Source: an uncultured Albidovulum sp.
GTDB lineage: Bacteria; Pseudomonadota; Alphaproteobacteria; Rhodobacterales; Rhodobacteraceae
Direction: 5' to 3'
DNA: 64,000 nucleotides
Assembly: GCA_913064775.1 (NCBI GenBank)
Contig: CAJYAD010000001.1
Coordinates: 186,001-250,000, forward strand
A program made the translations under genes and the position numbers. The notes under the pieces were generated by a model that ran no database searches, was not told the DNA's origin, and was given only the letters and a program-made list of their open reading frames with translations. This document shows, one piece after another, positions 33,782-43,196 of this stretch; within the stretch, counting starts at the first letter, position 1, and each line of letters opens with the position of its first letter.

Positions 33782-34588
33782 TTACCAGCCCACCGTTCTA
33801 AGGAACTGCTGCAGCCGTTCCGATTTGGGATCGCCGAACAGCTGATCGGGCGGCCCCTCTTCCTCGACCTGCCCGTTGTAGAGGTAGATCACATGATCCG
33901 AGACCTCGCGGGCGAATTTCATCTCATGGGTCACCAGCAGCATCGTGCGGCCTTCGCGGGCGAGGTCGCGGATGACGTTCAGCACTTCGCCCACCAGTTC
34001 GGGGTCGAGTGCACTGGTGGGTTCGTCGAACAGCATCGCGCGCGGCTCGATCGCCAGGGCGCGGGCGATGGCGGCGCGCTGCTGCTGGCCGCCCGACATG
34101 AAGGCAGGGTAGACATCGGCCTTGTCGGAAAGGCCAACCCGCGCCAGCAGCTTCTCGGCCCGCGCGATCGCCTCGGCCTTGGGCACCTTCAACACGTGGA
34201 CGGGCACCTCGATCAGGTTCTCCATCACCGTCTTGTGGGACCACAGGTTGAAGGACTGGAACACCATCCCCAGCTTCTGGCGGATATGTTCGATCTGGCG
34301 GCGCGAGGCGGGGCTGCCGTCGGCGCGCATCTCGACATCCTCGCCGGCGATCACGATGCGGCCCGAGGTCGGGGTTTCGAGGAAGTTGATGCAGCGCAGC
34401 ATCGTCGACTTGCCCGAGCCCGAGCCGCCGATGATCGCCACGACATCGCCTTCATGGGCGGTCAGCGAAACGCCTTTCAAGACTTCGAGGTCGCCGAAGG
34501 TCTTGTGCAGGTTCTCGACGCGTATTGCCTCGGACCTGTCGTTTCCGTTTTGATCTTGCGGGGCGCTTTGGGCCGTGGCAGCCGTCAT
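33782..34588 (-). CDS. Polar amino acid ABC transporter ATPase (HisP-like)
   Basis: A 268-residue ATP-binding subunit. Walker A IIGGSGSGKST, the Q-loop MVFQSFNLWSH, signature SGGQQQRAAIARAL, Walker B MLFDEPTSALDPE and the switch histidine in LLVTHEMKFA are all intact. The extra loop before the Q-loop (EDVEMRADGSPASRRQIEHIRQ) is typical of HisP/AotP transporters for basic amino acids. It is the first gene of the operon, starting at 34588 with GGAGAAG upstream. The 131 bases between it and the divergent thiamine-diphosphate enzyme hold both promoters. Confidence 0.93.
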   Translation of the reverse strand: MTAATAQSAPQDQNGNDRSEAIRVENLHKTFGDLEVLKGVSLTAHEGDVVAIIGGSGSGKSTMLRCINFLETPTSGRIVIAGEDVEMRADGSPASRRQIEHIRQKLGMVFQSFNLWSHKTVMENLIEVPVHVLKVPKAEAIARAEKLLARVGLSDKADVYPAFMSGGQQQRAAIARALAIEPRAMLFDEPTSALDPELVGEVLNVIRDLAREGRTMLLVTHEMKFAREVSDHVIYLYNGQVEEEGPPDQLFGDPKSERLQQFLRTVGW

Positions 34589-34719
34589 ACAGCGTCTTCT
34601 CCGTGCTTTCGGTGCGGGCGAATAAATCATCGTGCCAGTTCGGAGCGCAAGCGCATAATTGGGCAGCTATCCGTTTGAAGTACCGGCAGCGAAGGCAAGA
34701 AATAGCAGGAGGTTCCGCG

Positions 34720-36303
34720 ATGGTGGCAGTGGGCCGGGCCCTGGTGGAGGGGCTGAAAGCCCGGGGTGTTTCGGTGATCTTCGGCATTCCCGGAGTGCAT
34801 ACGGTCGAGCTTTATCGCGCTCTGCCCGGCTCAGGGCTGCGCCATGTGACGGTGCGTCATGAACAGGCGGCGGGCTTTGCCGCGGACGGCTTCGCGCGGG
34901 TCGCGGGGCGGCCGGGGGTGGCCTTGGTGATCACCGGGCCGGGGGCGACCAATGCGCTGACGCCGATGGCCCAGGCGCGCGCCGATTCGGTGCCGATTCT
35001 GGTGATTTCGGGGGTGAACCCGCGTGCGGTGCAGGGGCGGGGGCTTGGCCATCTGCACGAATTGCCCGATCAGCTGGCGACCATGGCCTCGGTCGCGCTG
35101 CACGCTGAAGAGGTCGCTTCGGGCGCCGATCTGGCCCCGGCGCTGGATCGCTGTTTCGCCGCCATGGCGGGGCGCGGCGGGCCGGTGCATCTGCAGGTGC
35201 CGCTTGACGTGATGGCAGCCGAGGCCGGGCCGCAGGCCGCCCCCGCCGTGCTGCCCGCCGTGTCGCCCGTGTCGCCCGGGCCGCCGCTGCCGGATCTGGC
35301 ACGGGCGCGTGCACTTCTGGCCGGCGCGGCGCGGCCGGTGATCCTGGCCGGAGGCGGCGCGAAGCGGGCAGGCGGCGCCCTGCGCGCGCTGGCCGAGGCG
35401 CTGGATGCCCCGGTGGTGATGACCGCCAATGGGCGCGGCCTGCTGCACGGCCATCCGCTGGGGGTGCCGGCCAGCGCCTCGCTGCGCGCGGTGCGCGGGC
35501 TGATCGCGGCGGCGGATCAGGTGCTGGCGGTGGGCACCGAACTGGGGCCGACGGATTACGACATGTATGGCCGGGGCGGCCTGCCGGATCTGTCGGGGAT
35601 GATCCGGATCGACGCCGATGCCGATCAGCTGGCCCGCCACCCGGCGGCGGTGACCTTGCAGGGCGATGCCGCGACCCTGCTGGCGGCGCTGGCCGAGGGG
35701 CTGGTGCCACGCGCGGGCGACGGCGCCGCCCGGGCCGAGGCCACGCGCCGGGCCGCATGGGACGAGATCGGGCCGGGCTACCGCGCCATGGTGGTGATGC
35801 TCGATGCGCTGCGCGGCGCCTTGCCCGGTGCGATCGTGGTCGGCGACAGCACGCAGCCGGTCTATGCCGGCAACCTTTACTACGATCACGACCGCCCGGG
35901 CGGCTGGTTCAACGCGGCCACCGGCTACGGCGCGCTGGGCTACGGTGCGCCGGCGGCGATCGGGGCGGCTCTGGCAGCCCCCGACACGCCGGTTGTCTGC
36001 CTGACCGGCGACGGCGGGTTGCAGTTCAGCCTGGCTGAGCTGATGACCGCGCGGGACGAGGGCGTCGATGTGACCTTCGTGGTCTGGAACAACCATGGCT
36101 ATGGCGAGATCGCCGAGGCGATGGCGGCGGTCGGGGCCGAGGTTCTGGGCTGCGATCCGACGCCGCCGGATTTTGCTGATCTCGCCCGCGCCTGCGGCCT
36201 GCCGCATCAGCGCATCACGGCCGATCCCGCCGCGCTGGCGCAGGCCCTGATGCAGACGCGCGCCACCCGCGGCCCGGCGATGATCGAGGTGATTGCGGGC
36301 TGA
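34720..36303 (+). CDS. Thiamine diphosphate-dependent decarboxylase/synthase (acetolactate synthase-like, possibly AruI type)
   Basis: A 527-residue TPP enzyme with three domains. The N-terminal one contains the catalytic glutamate in VTVRHEQAAGFAADG, then comes a central Rossmann domain, and the TPP-binding motif LTGDGGLQFSLAELMTARDEGVDVTFVVWNNHGYGE is near residues 428-465. True acetolactate synthase large subunits are longer, have an FAD-binding middle domain and usually neighbour ilvH, which is absent. The VFGIPGVHTVELYRALPGSGLRHVT start resembles enzymes called 5-guanidino-2-oxopentanoate decarboxylase in the arginine transaminase route. Divergence from a basic amino acid importer supports that reading, but the substrate is not proven. 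AGGAGG precedes the ATG at 34720. Confidence 0.75.
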   Translation: MVAVGRALVEGLKARGVSVIFGIPGVHTVELYRALPGSGLRHVTVRHEQAAGFAADGFARVAGRPGVALVITGPGATNALTPMAQARADSVPILVISGVNPRAVQGRGLGHLHELPDQLATMASVALHAEEVASGADLAPALDRCFAAMAGRGGPVHLQVPLDVMAAEAGPQAAPAVLPAVSPVSPGPPLPDLARARALLAGAARPVILAGGGAKRAGGALRALAEALDAPVVMTANGRGLLHGHPLGVPASASLRAVRGLIAAADQVLAVGTELGPTDYDMYGRGGLPDLSGMIRIDADADQLARHPAAVTLQGDAATLLAALAEGLVPRAGDGAARAEATRRAAWDEIGPGYRAMVVMLDALRGALPGAIVVGDSTQPVYAGNLYYDHDRPGGWFNAATGYGALGYGAPAAIGAALAAPDTPVVCLTGDGGLQFSLAELMTARDEGVDVTFVVWNNHGYGEIAEAMAAVGAEVLGCDPTPPDFADLARACGLPHQRITADPAALAQALMQTRATRGPAMIEVIAG

Positions 36304-36327
36304 GGCCAAGCGCAGGGGCGGGGGCTG

Positions 36328-37020
36328 TCAGTCCTTTGCGGGGACGATCTGCTGGGCGATGCCGGCGAAGACGAGGTAGAGGCTGGTGATCGTCAGGCCC
36401 GCGTGGGAAATCGGGCCTGCATCGAAATTCGCCGCCGCGCACCAGCCGGCAAAGCCGGTCCAGGCCAGCGCCACCGGCAGCGATACCTTCCGCCAGCGCT
36501 CGGTCCGCACCGGGTGGATGAATTTCAGCGGCGTGAACATCGCCCCCGCCAGCACCACCACCAGTCCCAGCGTGACCCAGCTGGACGGTTCCAGCGCGAA
36601 GATCACGATGGCGAACATGTTCCAGCAACCGGGGAAGCCGGCAAAGGAATTATCCTTTGTCTTCATGCGCGTATCGGCGAAATAGATCACGCTGGCATAG
36701 GTGATGACGATGATCGCCAGCCAGCCCGACCATCCCGGCAGCAGCCCCGACTTGAACAGCGCATAGGCCGGGATGAAGACATAGGTCAGGTAATCGATGA
36801 TCAGATCCAGCAGCACCCCGTCGATCTGCGGCGCGTTGTGTTTCACATCGTAGCGCCGCGCCAGCGGCCCATCGATGCCGTCGACCACGAAGGCGAAGAC
36901 CAGCCACAGGAACATCAGCGCCCATTTGCCCTCGACCGCCGCCAGCATGGCCAGCATCGACAGCACCGCGCCGGTGCCGGTGAGCAGGTGGACGAGAAAG
37001 GCTTTTTGATGCGCGCTCAT
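36328..37020 (-). CDS. pcs: Phosphatidylcholine synthase (CDP-diacylglycerol-choline O-phosphatidyltransferase)
   Basis: A 230-residue membrane enzyme that condenses choline with CDP-diacylglycerol to make phosphatidylcholine at the inner membrane. The CDP-alcohol transferase motif is visible as DGIDGPLARR (residues 47-56), followed by QIDGVLLDLIIDYLTYVFIPAYAL with Asp72 and Asp76. The sequence after Asp76 is typical of bacterial Pcs and not of PgsA or PssA. Seven or eight hydrophobic segments. This pathway is characteristic of alphaproteobacteria. It ends near the stop of the convergent TPP-enzyme gene and is not in an obvious operon. Confidence 0.93.
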   Translation of the reverse strand: MSAHQKAFLVHLLTGTGAVLSMLAMLAAVEGKWALMFLWLVFAFVVDGIDGPLARRYDVKHNAPQIDGVLLDLIIDYLTYVFIPAYALFKSGLLPGWSGWLAIIVITYASVIYFADTRMKTKDNSFAGFPGCWNMFAIVIFALEPSSWVTLGLVVVLAGAMFTPLKFIHPVRTERWRKVSLPVALAWTGFAGWCAAANFDAGPISHAGLTITSLYLVFAGIAQQIVPAKD

Positions 37021-37101
37021 GGCCCCGTCATGCAGAAGAATCGCCTCATTTGCAACCGGGCCAGCCCCCCCGGGGGCGGCACAATACGCGGGCGCGCCTG
37101 A

Positions 37102-38025
37102 TCACGCGCGCGGGTGGGCACGGGCGTAGACTTCCATCAGCCGCGCGGTGTCGACGGCGGTATAGGCCTGGGTGGTCGACAGCGAGGCATGGCCCAGCAA
37201 TTCCTGGATCGCGCGCAGATCGCCGCCCGCCGACAGCAGATGGGTGGCGAAGGAATGGCGCAGCGCATGCGGCGTGGCGCTGGCGGGCAGACCCAGCGCC
37301 ATGCGCGCCTGTTCCATCGCCTTGGCAACCTGACGGCGGCTGAGCGCCCCGCCGCGCGCGCCCAGAAAAAGCGGGCCGCCCGGCGCCGGCGGAATGGGGC
37401 AGAGCGCGACATAACGCGCCACCGCCGCGCGCGCCGCCGGCAGCACCGGGACCAGACGTTCCTTGCCGCCCTTGCCGAGGACGCGCAGCATCTCGGGCAG
37501 CGGATGGGCGGCGCCGGTCAGGCCAAGGGCCTCGGAAATCCGCAACCCGCAGCCGTACAGCAGCGTCACCACCGCCGCGTCGCGCGCGCCCTGCCAATCG
37601 TCGCGCGCCTGGGTCTCGACCGCCGCGATCACCGCGCGCGCCGCATCCTCGTCCAGCGGGCGCGGCAGCTTGCGCTGGAAGCTGGGGGCGCGGGCCGAAA
37701 GCACGGCGGTGGCGTCGAACCCCTCGCGGTCGGACAGCCAGCGCAGAAAGCTTTTCACCGCCGACAATTCCCGCGCCAGCGAGCGCGAGGCGATGCCGCG
37801 CTGGCGCTCATGCGCCATCCAGGCGCGCATGTCGGTGGGGGCGAGGTCATGCAGGCTGTTGGTACCGGCGCTGCCGCCCTGATGCTGGCCCAGAAAGGCC
37901 AGGAACCCCCCGACATCGGCGCGGTAGGCCTCGGCCGTGTTCGCCGCCGCCCCGTCGAGCGCCCGCAGATGGGTCAGCCACCCCTCCAGCGCGTCACGCA
38001 GCGCCGGCGAGATCGCCAGGCTCAC
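37102..38025 (-). CDS. xerC: Tyrosine recombinase XerC
   Basis: A 307-residue site-specific recombinase that resolves chromosome dimers at dif with XerD. It has an N-terminal core-binding domain (LRALDGAAANTAEAYRADVGGFLAFLG) and a catalytic domain with GLRISEALGL, the lysine in GKGGKERLVPV, HALRHSFATHLLSAGGDLR, LGHASLSTTQAYTAV with the nucleophilic tyrosine, and the usual C-terminal tail. The start is taken as GTG at 38025, overlapping the TGA of the upstream DUF484 gene, which fixes the length close to that of other XerC proteins. An open reading continues upstream inside DUF484 but is only its shadow. The DUF484-xerC pairing is common and marks this as a housekeeping rather than a mobile recombinase. 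Confidence 0.92.
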   Translation of the reverse strand: MSLAISPALRDALEGWLTHLRALDGAAANTAEAYRADVGGFLAFLGQHQGGSAGTNSLHDLAPTDMRAWMAHERQRGIASRSLARELSAVKSFLRWLSDREGFDATAVLSARAPSFQRKLPRPLDEDAARAVIAAVETQARDDWQGARDAAVVTLLYGCGLRISEALGLTGAAHPLPEMLRVLGKGGKERLVPVLPAARAAVARYVALCPIPPAPGGPLFLGARGGALSRRQVAKAMEQARMALGLPASATPHALRHSFATHLLSAGGDLRAIQELLGHASLSTTQAYTAVDTARLMEVYARAHPRA

Positions 38026-38729
38026 GACAGCCAGCGCCGCATCGAGCGCTCGAACACCCCCGAGAAGAAGGCCAGAAGATCGGTGCCTTGGGCGGGTTTG
38101 AAATGGTGCGGATCCTCGGCGCCCATCACCAGCATGCCGGGCAGGCGGCCGGGCCCCAGATCCAGCCGCATCAGCGCCTCGGAGCGCACCCAGGCTGCGG
38201 CCTCGCCATAGATCATGTCGGAATCGGGCAGGGTCTGGCGCAGGGTCACGGGGCGCACCGGCACGTTGCGCCCGGCGGTCATGTAGGTGTCGACGAAGCC
38301 GGGTTCGGCCACGCACAGCACATCCCCCAGCCGCCGCAGCGCCGGGTCGTCCTCGCTTTGCACCGATTCCAGCACCAGCCGCACGCAATCGACGCGCAGG
38401 GTGTCGGCGACCTCGGATCCCAGCCCGGTGAGAAATTCCTCGAAACTCGCGGGATCCAGCATCCTCAGGATCGCGCGGTGCACCTGATTGGTGCCGGCGA
38501 GGTTCTCATAGGCCGCGGCGATCACCGAACGGTGGGTGTCTTCCAGCCGGTCGAGCCGAGCCTCGAGCCGCTCCATCGCGATGCCGCGCAGGTCGACGAT
38601 ATTCGACCCCATCATGCGTTCGTTCGCCGCGATCAGCGCGCGCATCAGGTCGTGGTCTTCCAGGATCACGTCGGGATCGGCAAGGATCTTGTCGCGAATC
38701 TCTTCCTCGATAGGGGCCGTTTCTGCCAT
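38022..38729 (-). CDS. DUF484 family protein
   Basis: A 235-residue cytosolic protein of the DUF484 family, with a GAF-like fold in the C-terminal two thirds. Family features are EEIRDKILADPDVILEDHDLMRALIAANE near the start, a coiled-coil MERLEARLDRLEDTHRSVIAAAYENLAG, and GMLVMGAEDPHHFKPAQGTDLLAFFSGVFERSM at the end. Its function is unknown; it usually precedes xerC as here, and its stop overlaps the xerC GTG start. The ribosome site before the ATG at 38729 is weak. Confidence 0.85.
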   Translation of the reverse strand: MAETAPIEEEIRDKILADPDVILEDHDLMRALIAANERMMGSNIVDLRGIAMERLEARLDRLEDTHRSVIAAAYENLAGTNQVHRAILRMLDPASFEEFLTGLGSEVADTLRVDCVRLVLESVQSEDDPALRRLGDVLCVAEPGFVDTYMTAGRNVPVRPVTLRQTLPDSDMIYGEAAAWVRSEALMRLDLGPGRLPGMLVMGAEDPHHFKPAQGTDLLAFFSGVFERSMRRWLS

Positions 38730-38941
38730 GTGGAGTCTTGCCTGTGCTGATGCCGCATCGTGCCGCTTGTCGCGGCTTTGCCTCATGTTTGCCCGCGAGC
38801 CTAACGAAATCGCGAGGAAATGGCCAAGATTTTCACCGCCCCGTGCCCGGGGGGGGCGGAACTGTGCCTTTGCCGCACGGGCTTGCGCCGCATGGGGCGG
38901 CATGGTTCACCGGGGGAAACGTCAGCAAAAGGACATCCCGG

Positions 38942-40354
38942 ATGACCCTGTTCCCTGCCGATGAAGCCTTTGCCGCCGCGCTAGAGGCGCGCATGCCCGG
39001 TGTGGTGCGCCCCCTCGGGCCCCAGTATCTGGAAGAGCCGCGGGGCCGCTATGCGGGCACCGGCGGCGTGGTGGCCGCGCCGCGCTCGACGCAGGAGGTG
39101 GCGCAGCTGGTGCGTGCCTGCGCCGAGGCCCGCGTGGCGATCGTGCCGCGCGGCGGCGGCACCGGGCTGGTGGGCGGTCAGGTGATGCCCGGCGATGGCG
39201 CGCCGCTGATCCTGTCGCTGGAGCGGATGCGCAAGATCCGCGCGCTGGATGCGGCGGAAAACGTGCTGATCGCCGAGGCGGGCGTGGTGCTGGAAGAGGT
39301 CCACACCGCCGCCGCCGCCGCCGACCGGCTGTTTCCGCTGTCGCTGGCCTCGCAGGGTTCGTGCCAGGTGGGGGGGATCCTTGCCACCAATGCCGGCGGG
39401 GTGAATGTGCTGCGCTATGGCACGGCCCGGGCGCTGTGCCTGGGGATCGAGGCGGTGCTGGCCGACGGTTCGGTCCTGCACGGGCTGAAGCGGCTGCGCA
39501 AGGACAACACGGGCTACGATCTGCGCGATCTGATCATCGGCGCCGAGGGGACGCTGGGGATCATCACCGCCGCCAGCCTGAAACTGTCGCCGATCCCGGC
39601 GGGAGAGGGCGCGGCGCTGATCGCGGTGGAAAGCCCGGCGGCGGCGCTGTCGCTGCTGGCGCTGGCGCGCGACCGGCTGGGAGAGGGGGTCTCGGCCTTC
39701 GAATTGATCGCCGGCCAAAGCTTCGCCTTCCTGCGCGAGACGATGCCCGAACTGCGCCAGCCCTTCGCCACGCCGCCGGATTGGACGGTGCTGATCGACC
39801 TTGGCCTGCCGCGCGGCCTGTCGCCCGATCAGGCGCTCGCGGATCTGTTCGCCGAAGCTGCCGAGGCGGGGCTGGCCCAAGACGGGGTGATTGCGCAGAG
39901 CGCGGCGCAGCGGGCCGATTTCTGGGCCCTGCGCGAGGCCATCCCCCAAGCCAACCGCCGCATCGGCGCGATCGCCTCGCATGATATATCCCTGCCGCTG
40001 TCGGCGGTGGCGGATTTCATCGCCGAGGCGCCGGGTATACTGGCCGAAATCGCCGAGATCCGGATCAACTGCTTCGGCCATCTGGGCGACGGCAACCTGC
40101 ATTACAACGTCTTCCCGCCGCCGCGCCGCGCCCGTGCCGATTACGACGCGCAGCGCGCCGCGTTCACCCGCGCGGTGCATGATCTGGTGGCCCGGTACGA
40201 CGGCTCGATCAGCGCCGAACACGGCATCGGCCGCCTCAAGGTAGAAGAGCTGGAACGCTACGGCGACCCCGCCGCGCTTGCGGTGATGCGCGCCCTCAAG
40301 GCGACGCTCGACCCGCTGGGCATCCTGAACCCCGGCGCCGTGCTGCGCGGCTGA
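38942..40354 (+). CDS. FAD-binding oxidoreductase of the GlcD/D-2-hydroxyglutarate dehydrogenase type
   Basis: A 470-residue flavoenzyme. The FAD-binding PCMH domain contains VPRGGGTGLVGGQVMPG and SQGSCQVGGILATNAGGVNVLRYG, and the C-terminal FAD-oxidase domain has INCFGHLGDGNLHYNV (metal and substrate histidines) and SISAEHGIGRLK. These features suit D-2-hydroxyacid dehydrogenases such as D-2-hydroxyglutarate or D-lactate dehydrogenase, which pass electrons to ETF or quinone. The glcE and glcF partners of glycolate oxidase are not adjacent, which argues against a classical GlcD. AAGGAC precedes the ATG at 38942. Confidence 0.87.
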   Translation: MTLFPADEAFAAALEARMPGVVRPLGPQYLEEPRGRYAGTGGVVAAPRSTQEVAQLVRACAEARVAIVPRGGGTGLVGGQVMPGDGAPLILSLERMRKIRALDAAENVLIAEAGVVLEEVHTAAAAADRLFPLSLASQGSCQVGGILATNAGGVNVLRYGTARALCLGIEAVLADGSVLHGLKRLRKDNTGYDLRDLIIGAEGTLGIITAASLKLSPIPAGEGAALIAVESPAAALSLLALARDRLGEGVSAFELIAGQSFAFLRETMPELRQPFATPPDWTVLIDLGLPRGLSPDQALADLFAEAAEAGLAQDGVIAQSAAQRADFWALREAIPQANRRIGAIASHDISLPLSAVADFIAEAPGILAEIAEIRINCFGHLGDGNLHYNVFPPPRRARADYDAQRAAFTRAVHDLVARYDGSISAEHGIGRLKVEELERYGDPAALAVMRALKATLDPLGILNPGAVLRG

Positions 40355-40391
40355 TCCGGCGGCGCGCTACGCGCAAGTCACCCTCTGCGAT

Positions 40392-40406
40392 GGGGGCTCT
40401 GCCCCC
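40392..40406. repeat. GC hairpin and Rhodobacteraceae-type intergenic repeat (within 40355-40552)
   Basis: GGGGGC-TCT-GCCCCC forms a perfect 6-bp stem. It is followed by CCCCCGGAGTATT and GGCCAAGGTGAAGG, then by TCCGGTGGAAATATCCCACG and, further on, CGCCATCG/CGATGGCG arms (40489-40518 region). Similar strings recur between convergent genes in this family. The stretch lies between two convergent genes, which fits transcript-end or stabilising roles. No coding sequence is supported. Confidence 0.55.
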
Positions 40407-40552
40407 AAACCCCCGGAGTATTGCGGCCAAGGTGAAGGGTAAGGGGGACTCCTTGTTTCACTCCGGTGGAAATATCCCACGGGGGTCGCCATCGAAGCGC
40501 CATCGGTCCGAGCGACGATGGCGACGGGGGTGTGAAACCCCCGGCTCCGGCC

Positions 40553-41248
40553 TTACAGCTCGATCGGCTGCATCACCTCCGGCTCGATCACGTTGACGCC
40601 CGGCAGCCCGGCCTTCAGCGCGTCCGCGTTCTGTTCAAGCAGCGGGAAGGTCCTGTAATGGCACGGGATCACGGTCTTGAAGTCGAAGAAGGTCTTCGCC
40701 GCATAGGCCGCGCGCTTCATGTCCATGGTGAAATGGCCGCCGGCGCACAGGATGCCGATGTCGGGTTTGTGCAGGTCGTTGAACACCTTCATGTCGGCCA
40801 TCACGTCGGTATCGCCCGACAGATAGATCGTGTGCCCTTCGGCGGCGATCATGAAGCCCGCCTCATGCCCGGCGTAAAGCGGCTGCCCGTCGGGCCCGGG
40901 GACCGAGGACGAATGGGTGGCGTTGACCATGGTCACCTTGACGCCGCCCAGATCGACCGTGCCGCCCTTGTTGAAGCCGACGGTCTGGATGCCGTGCTTC
41001 TGCTCCCACCAGGTGAGCAGGTCGTAGATGCCGACCACGGGGATGCCCAGTTCCTTGGCCAGCGTCACCGAATCCGCGGAATGGTCGCCATGACCGTGGG
41101 TCAGCAGGATATGGGTGGCGCCGGCGATGGCCGCGCCGCGCTGGTCTTCGGGGAAGACCGGGCTGCCGGTGAACCAGGGGTCGATCAGCAGCGTCTGCCC
41201 GCCGATCTCGAGGCGGAAGCTGGAATGGCCAAGCCAGGTAAGTTTCAT
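40553..41248 (-). CDS. UPF0173 metal-dependent hydrolase (metallo-beta-lactamase fold)
   Basis: A 231-residue cytosolic hydrolase of the UPF0173/YtkL group. It begins [14 protein letters not shown], holds the zinc-binding [11 protein letters not shown] motif near residues 50-60, and has VNATHSS, the LSGDTDV aspartate and the terminal [10 protein letters not shown] histidine. GGAGGG precedes the ATG. The biological substrate of this family is uncertain. It converges with the D-2-hydroxyacid oxidase gene and is divergent from gatC. Confidence 0.9.
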   Translation of the reverse strand: MKLTWLGHSSFRLEIGGQTLLIDPWFTGSPVFPEDQRGAAIAGATHILLTHGHGDHSADSVTLAKELGIPVVGIYDLLTWWEQKHGIQTVGFNKGGTVDLGGVKVTMVNATHSSSVPGPDGQPLYAGHEAGFMIAAEGHTIYLSGDTDVMADMKVFNDLHKPDIGILCAGGHFTMDMKRAAYAAKTFFDFKTVIPCHYRTFPLLEQNADALKAGLPGVNVIEPEVMQPIEL

Positions 41249-41421
41249 GCGTTTCCCTCCATTCAGGTTGCGCTAAGCAGGATAGGGCGCGCGGCGCAGA
41301 AGGAAATGGACGGGGGCGCATCGGTGAACGGTTTTTGCGATCGGTCCGCGCGCGCCTGCCGGGCGCTTGCAGCCCGCCCTCCGCGCGGCTAAACGGGGCG
41401 CAAAGCATCAGGGAGTGTCCC

Positions 41422-41709
41422 ATGTCCATCGACATCGATACCGCGCGGCGGGTGGCCCATCTTGCCCGCATCAAGGTGGAAGAGGCCGATCTGCCCGCGC
41501 TGGCGGGCGAATTGTCCGGCATCCTGACCTTCATGGAGCAGCTGAACGAAGTCGACATCGACGGGGTCGAGCCGATGACCGGCGTCACGCCGATGCGCCT
41601 GAAGCGGCGCGCCGATGTGGTGGCTGACGGCGACATGCAGGACAAGATCCTGTCGAATGCGCCCGATGCGCGCGAGGGGTTCTTTGCCGTGCCGAAGGTG
41701 GTGGAATGA
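41422..41709 (+). CDS. gatC: Aspartyl/glutamyl-tRNA(Asn/Gln) amidotransferase subunit C
   Basis: A 95-residue GatC that wraps around GatA and links it to GatB. The family start [19 protein letters not shown] and the centre [19 protein letters not shown] are typical. The ATG at 41422 is preceded by GGGAG; an upstream in-frame ATG would add about 29 unlike residues. Its last codons overlap the gatA start in ATGA, so the two are translationally coupled. Confidence 0.95.
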   Translation: MSIDIDTARRVAHLARIKVEEADLPALAGELSGILTFMEQLNEVDIDGVEPMTGVTPMRLKRRADVVADGDMQDKILSNAPDAREGFFAVPKVVE

Positions 41710-43196
41710 GTGACGCACTGAACAAGCTGACGATCGCCGGGGCGCGCGACGCGCTGCGCAAGGGCGAGGTGAGTGCGGTCGATCTGACCATGGCCTGCAT
41801 GACGGCGATGGATGCGGCGGGGGATCTGAACGCCTTCGTCCACCCCACGCCGGAAATCGCGCTGGATCAGGCCCGCGCGGCGGACGCCCGCATCCAGAAG
41901 GGCGACGCGCCGGCGATGTGCGGCATCCCGCTGGGGATCAAGGATCTTTTCTGCACCAAGGGCGTGCCCAGTCAGGCTGCGAGCCGGATCCTGAAAGGCT
42001 TCAAGCCGGAATACGAATCGACCGTGACGTCGAAGCTGTTCGACGCCGGCGCGGTGATGCTGGGCAAGCTGAACATGGACGAATTCGCCATGGGCAGCTC
42101 GAACGAGAGCAGCTGCTACGGCAATGTCGTGAGCCCCTGGCGGCGCGGCGATGACGCCACGCCGCTGACGCCCGGCGGCTCGTCCGGCGGCTCGGCCGCG
42201 GCGGTGGCGGCGGATCTGTGTCTGGCCGCGACCGGCACCGATACCGGCGGCTCGATCCGCCAGCCCGCGGCCTTCACCGGCATCGTCGGGCTGAAACCCA
42301 CCTATGGGCGCTGCTCGCGCTGGGGGATCGTGGCTTTTGCAAGCTCGCTCGATCAGGCCGGGCCGATGACCAAGTCGGTGCGCGACGCCGCGATCATGCT
42401 GGGCACGATGGCCGGTGAGGACGCGAAGGATTCGACCTCTGCCCCGATCGAGGTGCCGGATTTCGAGGCCATGCTGACCGGAGACATCCGCGGCAAGACC
42501 ATCGGCATCCCGCGCGAATACCGCATGGACGGCATGCCCGACGAGATCGAGGCGCTCTGGGCCGAGGGCCGCAAGATGCTGGCGGATGCCGGCGCCAAGA
42601 TCGTCGACATCAGCCTGCCGCACACCAAATACGCGCTGCCCGCCTATTACGTGATCGCGCCGGCCGAGGCGTCGTCGAACCTCGCGCGCTATGACGGGGT
42701 GCGCTATGGTCACCGCGCCACGCTGGGCACCGGCGACGGCATCACCGAGATGTATGAAAAGACCCGCGCCGAGGGCTTCGGCGCGGAGGTCCAGCGCCGG
42801 GTGATGATCGGCACCTATGTGCTGTCGGCGGGCTTCTACGACGCCTATTACAACCGCGCCCGCAAGGTTCGCGCGCTGATCAAGCGCGATTTTGAACAGG
42901 TCTTCGCCCAAGGCATCGACGCGATCCTGACGCCGGCGACGCCCTCGGCCGCCTTCGGGCTGGGCGAGATGGCCAATGCCGACCCGGTGCAGATGTATCT
43001 GAACGACGTGTTCACCGTGACGGTGAACCTGGCCGGGCTGCCGGGGATCTCGGTTCCGGCTGGCAGTGACCGTCAGGGGCTGCCCCTGGGGCTGCAACTG
43101 ATCGGCCGGCCCTGGGAAGAGGGCGATCTGCTGAACACCGCGCAGGTGCTGGAACGGGCGGCAGGATTCGCGGCGAAGCCCGCGAAATGGTGGTAG
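41706..43196 (+). CDS. gatA: Aspartyl/glutamyl-tRNA(Asn/Gln) amidotransferase subunit A
   Basis: A 496-residue amidase-signature enzyme that releases ammonia from glutamine for amidating mischarged tRNA. Catalytic triad Lys79 ([10 protein letters not shown]), cis-Ser159 (GGSSGGS) and nucleophile Ser183 ([10 protein letters not shown]) are in place. The stretch [14 protein letters not shown] separates GatA from other amidases. gatB is not in the immediate neighbourhood. The peptidoglycan amidase gene overlaps its 3' end by ten bases. Confidence 0.96.
   Translation: MSDALNKLTIAGARDALRKGEVSAVDLTMACMTAMDAAGDLNAFVHPTPEIALDQARAADARIQKGDAPAMCGIPLGIKDLFCTKGVPSQAASRILKGFKPEYESTVTSKLFDAGAVMLGKLNMDEFAMGSSNESSCYGNVVSPWRRGDDATPLTPGGSSGGSAAAVAADLCLAATGTDTGGSIRQPAAFTGIVGLKPTYGRCSRWGIVAFASSLDQAGPMTKSVRDAAIMLGTMAGEDAKDSTSAPIEVPDFEAMLTGDIRGKTIGIPREYRMDGMPDEIEALWAEGRKMLADAGAKIVDISLPHTKYALPAYYVIAPAEASSNLARYDGVRYGHRATLGTGDGITEMYEKTRAEGFGAEVQRRVMIGTYVLSAGFYDAYYNRARKVRALIKRDFEQVFAQGIDAILTPATPSAAFGLGEMANADPVQMYLNDVFTVTVNLAGLPGISVPAGSDRQGLPLGLQLIGRPWEEGDLLNTAQVLERAAGFAAKPAKWW

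Noticed and set aside
37102-38025. Tyrosine recombinase as a sign of an integrated element
   Set aside because: It is linked to DUF484 in the usual housekeeping arrangement, with no tRNA, attachment repeats or phage genes beside it.
40863-43097. A 744-residue minus-strand frame over gatC-gatA
   Set aside because: Antisense to conserved housekeeping genes, with repetitive composition and no motif.
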